A stretch of 64,000 nucleotides of DNA from Zygnema cylindricum (taxonomy: Eukaryota > Streptophyta > Zygnematophyceae > Zygnematales > Zygnemataceae), in contig JBBHKE010000953.1 of the NCBI GenBank assembly GCA_037447655.1, forward strand, positions 86,001-150,000. Reading direction: 5' to 3'. Shown here piece by piece: positions 11,275 to 23,781 of this stretch. The stretch's first letter is position 1. Every line of letters begins with the position of its first letter. The translations under genes were made by a program, and so were the position numbers. The notes beneath the pieces are model-generated. The model saw nothing but the letters and a program-made list of their open reading frames with translations. It made no database searches and was not told where the DNA came from.

Positions 11275-14200
11275 ATGGCTATGCCTAAGCGAGCTCTCGG
11301 TAATACTGGCCTCCAAGTGTCGGTACTAGGGTTTGGCGCGTCTCCTTTAGGGAACGTCTTCAGTACTATTAACGAGGATGAGGGCATCCAGGCCGTACAT
11401 CGCGCAGTAGCTCTAGGAATCAACTTCTTTGACGTTTCACCGTAAGGAGCTCTTGCTTTTTAAATTTCCCGATGATGTTGTTAATAATTTACGCTCTTAA
11501 TAGTGGGAGAGGTTTGGGACTTCTCAACGTTCTGATGAATCTCTAAGGTGTTGCTGCTGATTGCACGAAGAAACAAAGACCAGAAAAAGGTTAACTAGCA
11601 GTGTTATGAATTAGGTTAACTGCGGACCTATTTTTTGTTGTTTTTTTTGTAGAAAGAAGTCGTGTTGAATGTTGTTCTTAGAATTGATGTTTTGCGGATG
11701 TCTCATGACCATGTTGGTCCCTTCTGTTTGCATTATTCTGACAAACAGTTGTGAATTGACGTTGAACTCTCGTTTACTTGTAGAATGTAGCAGTAACAAG
11801 AAGTCTGGTAGACATTTCGTGTAAAGGTACCTCGTTCAAACTGTAGAACCAGTTTTGTTTAACTTGCTTGGTAGGAACATTTTGAGTATCAAATGCGTCC
11901 ATTATCTTGCTTTTCTGTTCTAATGACGTACATTGACAATGGAAGTAAACACGATTGTCGCGTATTTTACGCACATATGAATACATGCTAAATGGACAGC
12001 TTTTAACTCTTTACAGAATAGCTATGCTAATGTTAGAGCGTACAATTGCTGATATCTCTGTTCTAGGGAAACCTAGGAGAAAATGTGCATGCGCTAATGT
12101 TAATCACTTGATATGGAGGACCCTACAAAAGTGAGAATTGTGTGGATTAATGTTGTTTTGAGCTCGCTAAAATAAACCAGACTGGTTTGGGTGAAGAATG
12201 ACATGGTGCCTTCCTTACTTTCTCTCTCAGTTAAGTCCATGTTGTTTGCGCAGTGTCATTTCGAGTCAGATCTTTGTTTATATACATATTTATTTATTTT
12301 CTAAACTGTACAAATATGTGGATGCCATTGTTCATGTCTGTCAAAGTCAATCATGGTTCTTTATTCTTCTTGACTTTTTCGCTGTATATCTTGGTTGTGA
12401 AATCCAATGGCCTTGAACAAATTTCCTGTTCTCTTTCAACTATTTTACAGGTTTTATGGGGCTACTTTGGCAGAGCAGGTGCTTGGGAAGGCTTTGAAAG
12501 ATATTCCTCGAGAAAAATTTGTGCTATCTACCAAAGTGGGCCGATATGGACCTACTTTATTTGATTTCAGTGCTGAACGAATCACCCGCAGCGTTGACGA
12601 GAGCTTGAAGCGATTGAATGTTGACTTTATCGACATAATTCAATGCCATGATATTGAGTTTGGCTCCATGGATCAGGTCTGGGTCCAACCACCTCTTGCT
12701 CGTTGCAAGTGGTTTTAACCTCCATTTCATATTTTGATATTGTGTGGTCTTTTATGTTTGCACATATTTTGGTAAGGTAGTCACATTACTCTTCATTTCT
12801 ATACAGTTTTATGAGTAAACAGCCCACCGCTATTAGAGTTCAATTTTTTTTTGGGCAGTCAAAGTTGTTTAACTTTGTAATCACCTTAAAAGGAAATGCC
12901 CTTCGATCTTGAAAATCAGAAAACCGTGTGATGAGAAAAGGTACATTGACTGCCCGCAAAATGTTTCACTCTAATAGCGACGAGCAGTGTAGTTGTAAAT
13001 TTGCTTATGATTGTTGGAAAATCCATGATTACTCAGAGCAACGCAGTAAATTTCGGTAGTGTAACTACTCTACCAATGTAATAGCCTGTTATTGTTCATA
13101 TCTATGACATGTTGTGTCCATTATTTCGGTGATTTTGGTTGTTCCCCCTCCCCCTTTTTCATGTCTGAATTGTGAGTTCTCTGAGCAAATGCACTTACAG
13201 CCTGTTGGAAAATTGGCACGTGGTCTTTTCTTATTTACTAAAATAAAACAAACTTTCATAATGCGTATATGCGAATTCTGAAAGTTGAGAAGAACCATTT
13301 TTGTTTTTTTATTCTTTTGGTTGAGATACTGTTTCTCACGAGAACTGAGGATTGTTTTCTGGATGCAGATTGTCTCAGAAACCTTACCTGCTCTTCAAAA
13401 GCTCAAAGAAACCGGAAAAGTACGATTCATCGGAATCACAGGATTGCCTTTAAAGATTTTCAAATCTGTCCTGGACAGAGTTCCAGCAGGAACAGTTGAT
13501 GTTGTTTTATCTTATTGTCACAACAGCTTAAACGATCAGACGCTTATTGACCTAATTCCATACTTGAAGGAAAAGGGCGTCGGTATTATTAGTGCTTCGC
13601 CACTATCTATGGGGCTTTTAACTGGAACAGGTGCCCCATCATGGCATCCAGCACCGGTCGAAGTGCAGGTGAGGTTCTGTTTTCAAGTTACGAAGCAAAA
13701 GGATATGGAGTACTGGTTAAAAACCTGCTAGAAATGTTGTTTGTTTTGTGCATACATGTCTTAGGACATGCAAGTTATGCAACAGTTGTTGCTTATAACC
13801 ATACGTATGACCACAGGTGTTTTTCCAATACTGAAAAATACGAAGTATAATACACTTGGCAGATTTCAATTCTCTTAGCAGACACCTATGAGGCCTGGAA
13901 TGGGATTAGCTTACGGGAAGCTTAGCCTGTCGAGTATTCGAACTGTTGGACAGGTGGTGGCCAGATCCAGATTTGGTTTGTCTTTTTTGGGAGCTGTACA
14001 TGTTTTGTTGATCTGTTTGAACTCTCAGTGAACGCAGGCCGTTTGTGTGCCGTCTGCCAATGGGCTTCGATTGTATTGATGGAAACACGGTCTTTTGCTT
14101 GATGTGATTTTGCCTCAGACAATCAGTAAATATCGTGAGGGCCACCACTTCCTTCTGCTGGAGTTATACGTACACTAGACAAAGCAGAAAAACAGTTGCC

Positions 14201-14791
14201 AAATTTGTTATCATTGGAACCACGACGAATGAAGGCTGTGATGGATGCGGAATGTTCATCTTTGGGCTGATAGTGGGGAGGTTGTCTGGTGGCCTGTCTG
14301 AACTTTTGGTCCAGATGGCTTGTGGAGCCGCAGCAGCTCACTGCAAAGCTCGCAAAGTGAGCCTCCCCGAGCTGGCCCTGCAGTATGCCGTGGCCCATCC
14401 AGATGTCTCCACCACACTGGTCGGCATGTGCAGTCCACAGCAGGTGATACCCAGCTCCCACACCGTTCTTTAACCACATTTAAGTCTCTTCCACGTTCGG
14501 CTAGCTCAATTGAGGGACGACTGGATGCATTTTAAGGCAGGCGTATCATTGTCCAAACGTGTGTTTTGTTCGGTTACTTCTTAGCAATTCATGGCAGTTT
14601 TAGTGTAAGAGTTGTTTTCTTGTGTGTGACACACTTGGGTTTGTGGAAGTTAACAGGTGGAGGAGAATGTCGCGGCTGTTATCAAGGCCTGTTCAGGAGA
14701 GACGGATCAGCAGATGTTGGCTGAAGTGGAAGTCATTTTGAAACCTATTAAGAATGTGACATGGCCAAGCGGGCTGCCAGAAAACAACTAA
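11275..14791 (+). CDS. L-GalDH: L-galactose dehydrogenase (aldo-keto reductase), five exons
   Basis: Oxidises L-galactose to L-galactono-1,4-lactone with NAD+, the penultimate step of the D-mannose/L-galactose ascorbate pathway, in the cytosol. Exons: 11275-11441, 12451-12676, 13369-13668, 14315-14443, 14657-14791. All junctions are GT-AG, phases fit, and the total is 957 nt or 318 residues, matching the usual length of about 319. Family hallmarks are present: an N-terminal LGxTGLxVSxLGFGASPLG block, the AKR tetrad Asp53, Tyr58, Lys84 (STKVGRY) and His122 (QCHDIEFGS), then RFIGITGLPL, LSYCHxxxND and GVGxISASPLxMGLL, ending with TWPSGLP. The start ATG lies in a CCCCATGG context just before the conserved block. 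No in-frame stop or broken splice site is seen, so the gene looks functional. An upstream in-frame ATG at 11074 would add 67 residues without family support. Confidence 0.96.
11442..12450 (+). other. L-GalDH intron 1
   Basis: Donor C|GTAAGG at 11442, acceptor TTTTACAG ending at 12450. It splits the codon of Pro56 (CC|G), just after catalytic Asp53 and before Tyr58. Its 1009 bp contain no recognisable element. Confidence 0.9.
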
Positions 14792-17290
14792 ACACCGAAT
14801 ATTTTGTTTCATGGTCAACGCGACGAGGTGAGCTTATATTTAAATTACCAAGCCAATTTTGTTCCTCGATAGTGGTTACTCTTTAAATTTTACACCGTGG
14901 TCGATAACAAGATCGATATTGAGTTAGCACCTAGGTAGTGGATGAGGAAGCGCCATATACACATTCGTTGTAATGGGATTCATTTGTCACTTGTGAATAA
15001 CATCGTTGCCATTTCTTGTTGTCTCCCTCGTTTTCTTTGTATCGCCTGAGATTGACAAACAAATTCTCTTGTTTGTAGCTGAGATTACCCAGTGTTTGTC
15101 CATTAGGTCTTCATCACTGTATCAATGATATTTGGTACTGGCAATGTATGTAGCTAGTACCAAATAGGCTTTTGAGTCATCAATTTGTCCGAATTGTTCA
15201 TTTCCTGCTGCTGGTTGGGAATGCTTTGTCTGGTCAGGTCTTTTCTCACAACGAATGTGTATATGGACAATGTCATTTCATAGCAGCTGTCTCTGGGGAA
15301 GAAGGGTGTACTAATGAATTCAACAATCATTTGTTAACAATGTATTGTTTTTTGAACCAGCGACCTTTGTAATTACCTCAGCATTCAGCAACCAAAGAAT
15401 CTTGGATGTGTTATTTACTTTGTTACTACATCAACGCAGGCTATGTGCAGTTTAATTGTCACGTTGAAATTTCGATCTATCGCTAACAAGTCTTCTTCGA
15501 GTGTAATTTCTATATGAGTGAAATCTACAATTTGCAAATCATTTTTCTTCAAAATGTATTTTGGTTCCTCCTGCGTAGGTCATCTGATCCAGGGCCTAAA
15601 CTTCTTTGTGGCCATCATGACTTAATGTAGATTCTTACTCACATTGTAACGTCCAATCCCAAACTCTTCTGGATTTGGGGAGTGCATGGGAGGGGAGGGG
15701 AGACAAAGGGGGAGGGAGTGGAGATGAGGGAGTGGGAAGGGAGGGGAGAAAAAAAAAGAGAGGGTTTCTTAAAGTTGTAAGCCTACAACAATATCAGTTA
15801 AGGTTGCAAATTTTCCACACAAGGAGTACAATCCACACAAATTACGCTGAGCTTAGAAACATGCCTTATTTGTTGTAGGTTGATTTGGAAAAACTTATTT
15901 TCCTATTATGGATGCAAAATTGAAGTGTGAAAATTGAAATCCTCATTATTTTTTGGTGAAGGTTTAAAGACACACTCTTTGCGATGAAGATTGAAACTTA
16001 CCAACCGAAAACTGTAGACCGTCTAATTAGAGTATTTAAAAAACGCCATATTCGTTGAAGGATTCAAAATTTAGAATATAAATATCCCAAAACAAAATAA
16101 TTGAGTTATCAAAGTGTGTTGAAAATCATATTCCACTCTAATTTAGGTATGTGGGAAATTTAGACCAAATTGGGGCAAAGGATGAAAATCTTTCAACTGA
16201 AGTCTTTTTAACCACATTCGCTATGGTCCATTTCAAAACCAAACCAATCACTACAAGTTTTGCGAAATATCTAAGACTGTCCGGCACAAACCCACATCAA
16301 CTGGGAAAGTACAAAACTACCATTGATCGGTGAAGATTGCGAAATCTCAAATTCCAAGCTGACATCGACACTAATGACAGGGATTTGAAAAGACTCCAGT
16401 TATGACAAAAACATGCAAGTTTTTCAGCTTTCGATCACATTCACCTTGAATTCGGGCTTTTAGGGCTACTGTAAGTTGGCGTCAGAAAAATTATTCCGGA
16501 CCATAAAGGAGGCAAAGTCTGATTTTCTCATTTTCGTCCACAGTAATAAGGGTTTCTATGTATAACTTCTCTCCTGAAATGCAAAGGATACGACAAGCAA
16601 GGATGCCAAATGGAATTGTAGTCAGAAATCCACCCTAATTAAGGTGAATTTAAAATCAAGCATTTTAGCCCGAAAAGTCTGCAGGACAGGTAATATCCTC
16701 ACCAATAACCACGGAAAATTTGACATTAGGGTTAAGGAACGTTTATTTTTTGTTTTAATAATCTCACACTTCTCATGAAGTAACGGAAATTATCAGTTGT
16801 AGGTTAAAATCCACACGAATTCAGTTGAGACATGAAGCTGCCCTCTCAAACTAATTTCAAAAGACAATTGGACATTCCTCCGAAACTAGCGACAGAGGTG
16901 AAGCTTCCAGAATATTGCTTTTTTTTTTTCTAAAGGATGGAGAAAAGAGAAAGAGAAGTAGCTAAAGACGCACAACGGAGGGAGAAAGTTTCTTTTTGGA
17001 TAAATAGAAAGATGAGTATGAGTAGTAATAGAAGAAGCTCTGCCCAGGAACAACTACATAGACGATTGAATAGTATTGCGAGGAAAGGTACGTAAAAAAT
17101 GAGTAGCAATAGAAAAAAAAAATCAGTTAGTTTTTTTAATGGAGGAATGGAGAGAGATGAAAGAGTGGAAACTAAAAAAAACGAGATCATAGAAAAGCTT
17201 TCGTGTACTTGAGTTTCTTTCTTGAGGAATAGTGAGTGATTGAAGTCATGCGACAAGAAAAAGGGTCAGCAAGACACGGGCACGTATCTG
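14792..17290. other. 3' flank of L-GalDH and gene-free DNA
   Basis: The first few hundred bases should hold the 3' UTR. No single clear poly(A) signal was identified. A short G/A-rich run is at 15685-15765. The rest is AT-rich, and no ORF resembles a known protein. The 108-residue minus ORF at 16930-17256 is Leu/Ser/Phe-rich low complexity from a purine-rich stretch. Confidence 0.5.
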
Positions 17291-17297
17291 AACAACA

Positions 17298-17600
17298 CGT
17301 CTACAATGCCACGTTCAAACGGTGGACGTCTACAATGTCACGCACAAACGTTGGGCGTCTACAATGACACGCACAAAACATTGAACGTCTACACTCACTA
17401 CAAACACTAAACGTCTACCATGTCACGTACAAACATTGGACGTCTACAATACCATGTCACGTACAAACATTGAACGTCTACCATGTCACGTATAAACATT
17501 GGACGTCTACTATATCACGTACAGACATTCGACGTCTACCCTGTGAAGTACAAACATTGGACGACTAGAATGTCACGAAAAGTTTGACGTCTACGGTTTG
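17298..17600. repeat. Minisatellite, about 30-bp unit
   Basis: Around ten imperfect copies of a unit containing ACGTCTACAATGTCACG and TACAAACATTGG follow one another, each with the word ACGTCTAC. The units drift in length (one shortened, one lengthened by about 5 bases). Two further ACGTCTACAACCGTCA-like units follow at about 17615-17665. Confidence 0.88.
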
Positions 17601-17899
17601 ACAAAAGATATTATAGACATCAACAACCGTCACAGGCACTGGACGTCTACAACCGTCATAGTCAAATGTCTTTATTGCAAATATTGCAATGGCAAAACCA
17701 TCTATGTACAAAAGGGGTAAAACTGAAAAAAACATTTTGAGGCTACAAAAGTCACAAGAAAACAATCTACGCCTGAAAATTGAAACGAAAGAGAACAATA
17801 CTAACAAGAGCAAAGGACCAAAACAAAACAATAACAGACTAAGACCGCCTACCGAATGAAAAAACCTAGACTTGACTTCCCATAGACAAATTAAGGTCC

Positions 17900-18346
17900 G
17901 CAACCACGAAGATCATGGATGTGTACCTTGGCGAAAGGCCTAGAAGACCCCGCTAGTCTTCGGCTAGTGTGCTACGCCGAAGGAGAGCCGCAGCGTGTTG
18001 AAGTGCAATTGAGACACGTTGACGGTAGAACGCAACCAAAAGGCTTTGTGGAGGACTCCCTAGACCCCGGGATTCAAACGTTTTTTCGCACACACTGGCG
18101 AAGGAAGTCATCAAATTACTTATCCAAAGATCAAAAAATCTCCACTGAAAATGTGACAAACTAGTCTGATGGGTCTCGGTGAGTGTAATCACTTTCCTTT
18201 GAAGCCGCTGTGTCCCGAGCCGCCACACCTAAATGCGAAGTCGCGCGAGATAAAATGTGTGTCCCAGTCGGATCCGTGAGGTCCCCATCGCCAAGCGTCC
18301 TCCCAACACCATGAAGAAAAACCAAGTCAACCGAGGGGTTGGGAGA
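17900..18346 (-). pseudogene. LINE-like reverse-transcriptase ORF, C-terminal piece
   Basis: On the minus strand this translates as a diverged C-terminal domain of a non-LTR-type RT protein: a VDLVF stretch follows directly from the piece at 24830-25152 once copia 1 is removed. Further on come FVTFSVEIF and an LLVAFYRQRVSIALQ block (about 17995-18040), typical of the end of this RT family as I recall it. Stops and a frame change separate the parts, so it is not functional. Copia 1 is inserted at 18346/24830 with GGAGA duplicated. Confidence 0.65.
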
Positions 18347-19411
18347 TGAAACTCTGAGACCTCCATAAGTCCTCAGAGTGAACAACTTCTAAAAAGCCTC
18401 TAAGATAACTCTGACCCCTTTGTGTTTCAGCAAAAACAACAGCCACATTGGCACACAAAAACTCTGACCACTTTCACCCATGTTAAGGCAAGACTCCCCT
18501 GAGTCGATAGCAAAAAGAATCTCTGAATTTGCTCCCCTGAGCAGTAAGTTATGGAGGGTCAAAGTTGACCTTTTGTACAGAAGCTCTCTGGGAGAGAGGG
18601 TCCTATCTCCTAATTTTTCCTATCTCCTAATTTTTCTAAGTCCTATCTCTCTCACAGACTCTATCTACTAATGTACGAAGCCAATCATATTCCACTTCCG
18701 TACACAAAAGTCAGCTGCCGGTGTACTTTTTGTACGGACATTGTACGACATGGCCTGAATGTTGACATGTGGTATATCCAGATTGGCTCCCTTAATCCTC
18801 GGAGATGCCGCGATCCAATGTTATTCCGCCACGTGTCCTCGATGTGGGGATGACCAAAAACCGCCAAAATCGTCTTCCGCGATCTCGGCGTTCATTCTGG
18901 CCCTCTGATTAAATTCACATTTAATTGTAGCCGTAATAAATACCTGCGCAATATTCGTTTCGCTAAAGAAACAAATGCGCGGTATTTGTTTCTTTATCCG
19001 TACCACAATCCGTACTTTTACATTACTGAATCTATGTATCCCGTAAATAGTTTCAGTTAAAGGAATTATCCTACTTGGTAATGTATAATTAAATATCAAA
19101 CCCAATAGTACGTAACACTAAGTCTAGACTTAACCGATAAGGCTACCGGCTACCGGCTGCCTGCCGTTCGGCAGGTATTAGAATCAAATCCTGGGTGCAG
19201 CACATACCCCTTTAGTAAATAAACCTCTAACGGTAAATAAACTAATATATATATATCCCTTAAACCTCTGGATAGCCTAGGTAGCCATGGCTCTAGCTTC
19301 CTCTCCAATTTCTCAGTGACTTGTCGGAAGTTAGAGGTAGATTGCCTCGACTTCTACTTTATTTCTATTTACACCTAGAAAATACTTTAAACGGGCCATT
19401 AATTTTCTACA
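18347..19411 (-). repeat. Copia 1 3' LTR
   Basis: 1065 bp, matching 23762-24829. It carries the tRNA-like module (about 19120-19203), the GTGACT stem-loop region (about 19292-19345, shortened relative to the other LTR) and the GCCATGG motif in antisense near 19286. Confidence 0.92.
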
Positions 19412-19424
19412 CTTCCCTTATTTT

Positions 19425-22400
19425 CTAGTCAATTTTTAATTTCAGACCACACTTCTCCCTGTAGCAAATTAGCTTAGGGGAAGGCACAAGTTTGGTCATC
19501 ATATCTGCTACCATCTCACTATCTGGTCGGTACTCTAAACTGATTATTTTGTTTTCTACTTTCTCTCTAACAAAGCTGAGTCTAATGTCCATGTGTTTGG
19601 CTTTAAAATGATGTTTAGGATTGGCAGAAATAGCGATAGGTGCCTGATTATCACAAAAAATTTTCTGCACACCACTTTTAAGGTGACCAAGCTCACTAAG
19701 CAAAGACTTGACCCACATCGATTCTTTTACAGCAGAGCAAGAGGCCATATACTCAGCCTCCATGGTGGACTGGGCAATAACTTTTTGCTGTTTGCTACTC
19801 CAACATCAAGCCCCATCACCCACATATAATACATATCCACAAGTGCATCTCCTTATCGGAGCATCACCATAACTGGCATCACTCCAAGTAGTGATGTCAG
19901 TATTCTCCCCACCCAAATTCAACCATAGATCCCTAGTTCTTATCAAATATCTAAGGACTCTCTTAGCTGCCTCCTAATCCCTCTTAGTGGGAGCATTTAG
20001 ACTTCTACTCAGCACTCCTACAGCTGCAGCTAAATCTGGCCTTGTACAATTCATAAAATAGATTAGACTTCCCACTACTTCCCTGTAAGGAATAGTCTGC
20101 ATGAACTTCTGTTCTTCAGAAGATAATTCCTCGTCTAAGACTATGACTCCTTTTTCCTCACTCTCCTCACTTCCCTTCTTCAACTCCATTGGAGTTGTAC
20201 AATTATTAGCTTTATCCATCTGAAATTTTTCAAGCATGTTCCCTATTGCTTATTTTTGAGTCAATCTTATAATCTTTATTTTTCGGTCTCTTTCTACTTG
20301 AATTCCCAAAATATATTTTGCTTCCCCCATATCATTCATTTCAAATCTCCCCTTAAGATTGGTTTTCAGTTTATTAGTTTTTTCCATTGATTTACTTAAA
20401 ACAAACAAATTATCAACATAAATTGCAATAAATATAAAACCTTCCTCATCTTCGAAAACATAGATTGAGTGATCTGAGCTGATCCGGATGTATCCCAGAC
20501 CGGTAAGAAACTCATTAAGCTTCTTATTCCACTGTGGAGGCGCCTGTTTCAAACCATAAAGAGATTTAATCAGCCGGCATAACTTACTCTCCTCTCCTTC
20601 CTCCACAAACCCTTCGGGTTGTCGCATGAAGATCTCCTCTTCCAATTCTATATGCAAAAAGGATTTTTTGATTTCCATCTGGTGCACTCCCATGTCTTAC
20701 GCTGCTGCCAGACTGAGAAGTATGCGGACGGAGGGAAATCTGACCACCGGGGCAAAGGTTTCCTCGTAGTCAATTCCCTCTTTTTGTGTAAATCCCTTTG
20801 CCACTAATCTGGCCTTGTATCGCTCGATTGTGTTATCTGGGTTCAGTTTTAATTTGAAAACCCACTTACAACCGATTGGTTTTCGGTTAGGTGGACAGTC
20901 CACCAGCTCCCAAGTATCGGCTGCCATGATTGAAGCCATCTCCTCATGATGGCTGTCTTCCACCGGTTTCTTTTTGGACAAGTCATCGCCTCTTCATAAG
21001 TTTGAGGTTCATCTTGATGAGATAGTTTAGTTACCTTGTTATTAACCTGTTTTTCTTGCAGTCTTTTGCTACTTCTCCTCCCCCCCTCAAAATCTGAGGC
21101 CGGAATAGATGGTTCTCGTGGATTCTTTCGAACAAACTCGGCTTCTCCCCTATCCCTTGATTCCGAATCAATTCCACCACGTCTTCCACTTCGGGTAGAG
21201 TTGTTACTGGAGTTTACACAGCCGAGTCCTTTTCGGTCTGATTTGTACCTGGAAGAATGTCATCGTCTCTAAAACCCGGATAGTTAGGGAGCTCAAAGTC
21301 ATCGGAATTTTCTGACTCAAATCTGATTTTTACTGACTTTGTATATTTGAAGGGATCCACAGACTTTCCTTCATCCATAACTACTAGATGCTTTACTAAG
21401 ATTATATCTTCTCTTTTTAGATCATAAACTCTATATCCTTTAACATCCTCATCATATCCTAATATGTATCCCGGTTTTCCTTTAGGATCTAGCTTCCAAT
21501 TAGACCGATCAGTATCTAGACTGAATACTTGACTGCCGAAAACCTTTAAGTGAGATATGTCTGGTTTTCGGCTTGTCCATCTCTCATAAGGTGTTTGATC
21601 TTTTATAGTTGAAGTAAGAACTCTATTTTTTAGGTAATTAGCACAGTTCATTGCTTCTGCCCAAAACCTTTTTTCTATCTTCTTATCTGACAACATACTT
21701 CTAGCACTATCACTTAGTGTTCTATTTAACCTTTCAACTACTCCATTCTATTCCGAGTTTTCTGGAACTGTCTTTTGGTGTTGGACCCCATCTTCCCTCA
21801 GAAAATCCTCAAACTGGTTAGAAATATACTCCACACCATTGTCACTCATTACTCTCTTGATTGGAGTTTCATGGAGTTTTTCACTCCATGCTGTATATTG
21901 TCTAAAACAATCTTGAGCTTCAGACTTGTTTTTCAAAAAATACACCCGGGAATACCGAGACCAATCATCAGTGATAGTCATCATAAATCTCTTCCCCCCC
22001 CCGTGAGGGCACTTTAGCCGGTCCCCAAATATCTGTGTGTACTAGATCTAGAGTTTTTTCTCCCTTATAGGTAGCTGTTTTAGGAAAGGGTAATCTGTGT
22101 GCTTTACCTTGAGCACATCCACTACAATCACTTATATTATCACTCTCACTGAACTGAATCCCTTCCACCACTCCCATCTTTTTCATCTCTCTTAGCTTAT
22201 CTAGATTCACATGCCCAAGCCTCTTATGCCACATCATAATATTATGAACACCAGCATAATAAAGTTTCTTCGTTTCATTACTTTAAATCATCATAAACAT
22301 CCCATGGCTACCTTTCTCAGCAATGAAATAGACATCCTCCTCAAAACTAGCAGTAAAGACTCCTTCCCTAGTGCTAGTAAAAAAACCCTTATCATCTAAT

Positions 22401-23781
22401 ACAGATGTAGAGATGAGGTTTTTGTTCAGCTGCGGAATAAACAATACATCGGAGAATGTTACTATGGATGTCTTTTCTTTTACTAACACTTTTAGATCTA
22501 CTGATCTTACAAGAGTAGTGGTGACTATCCTCCCATCCCCGTACTCTATCTCTACGGTGGGAAACTTTCTTATCTTAGTGAACAGGTGCCTATCCTTAAA
22601 CATGTGCATGGAGGCACCTGAATCTTTAATCTAGCCTGCTTCACCTTTCAATCCACCGTAAGCACATTTTTGCCTTCGTGGAATTTCGACCTTGTTTTTC
22701 GCCTCCAACTCCTCATCCAAAAGGAGCTCATCGTCCTCGTCTTCGGATTCCGCCTCATGTACCTGTGTCACAAGGGCCTTTTTCTTTCCTCTCGGGGTAC
22801 CACCGGTCTGCCCCTCCTTTAATCGAAGCTCGGTTAGCTTAGTGCACTCTGCCATATAGTGCCCCGGTTTCTTACAAAATTGCATAAACCTTTGGGAGCC
22901 CTTGGTCGGACCTCGTCGGCCTGATTTTTTTTCTCCCTACCCCCATAGTTTCCGACCGGTTTACGGGAATCCTTGTTCCTCCAATGGGTCGCAGTTGCCA
23001 AGGCTTGGCCACTCTTTCCTCCCCTTCGGATCTCAATCGTATTCTCCCGAACGAGAATCATCCCTATCACTGAGTTCCATATCCACCTTGAGTTCGGCAA
23101 GTCCTGCACACGGTTGACTATGTTCTTGAACTCATCGGGTAACTTCATCAGTAAACAGTTAACCTTTTCTTTTTCACTAAAATCTTTTCCCGCACTCTCT
23201 AGCTCCATGAAGAGTGTAGCAAGCTCATTGCAAAAATCCAACATCTTCCCCCTTTTGTATACATACTCCTTAACTTTCTGATCAGCCAACTGTTGTTGCT
23301 GAATCGTACCACTTCGGTACATTCCTATGGGAGCCATCCAAAGATCAGATGCCCTTTCTACCTGCAAATGAGGACATGCAAGTCGTTGAGTGAGATGGCG
23401 TAGGATGAAGTGCTTTGCCGCCATATTGTTGAAATCCTAGGTTTGAGTATCATTCTCCTCGTTGCTCGGAATAGGTGACATGAATGCTGAACCAGTTGTT
23501 ATTGGTGTGGCCGTCTCCTTCTCCGCTCCTTTGTCCATCACCTCTCCTTCCTTTGTCTTCTTCGTTGAAGATGGACCTTCTTTCTTTGTGAATCTGCTTC
23601 CTTCAAACCCTGGAGGAATTCCAAGACTTGATAGACGCCCCAATCGTCTACTCACTATCCCCCAATACTTTTTTTCGCATAGAGCTCTTATCATCATACT
23701 TTCCCAGTATATGAAGCCAGTTCCATTAAATATTGGTACCTTAGAGGGTGGGCCCATAACTTGAAACTCTGAGACCTCCAT
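19425..23781 (-). pseudogene. Copia 1 gag-pol, degenerate
   Basis: In coding order: Gag (23781-22834) with a zinc knuckle broken by a 1-base loss near 22875; protease with DSGAS (about 22634-22283); GAG-pre-integrase with HKRLGHV and CSGCAQGKAHRLPF, then integrase (22237-21214); RT (20981-20250); RNase H (20237-19425). Both visible RT catalytic positions are altered: the first motif reads QMEIKKSF (Asp to Glu) and the YVDD box reads YVDN (20409-20420). In-frame stops include TAG at 21748-21750 and TAA at 22283-22285, both shared with copia 4. The Gag ATG lies inside the LTR end. The protein cannot be active. Confidence 0.93.
23747..23761 (-). other. Copia 1 primer-binding site, half-tRNA-iMet type
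   Basis: Directly inside the 5' LTR. The + strand reads GGTGGGCCCATAACT, which equals the anticodon-arm region of plant initiator tRNA-Met at 14 of 15 positions. It is therefore complementary to the inside of that tRNA and not to its CCA end. Confidence 0.75.

Noticed and set aside
17298-17600. CRISPR-like array
   Set aside because: Repeats are directly adjacent, without unique spacers of constant length, and the genome is a plant's.
16930-17903. Minus-strand Leu/Phe-rich ORFs that look like membrane proteins
   Set aside because: They arise from A/G-rich + strand sequence and cross a minisatellite edge; no family resemblance.
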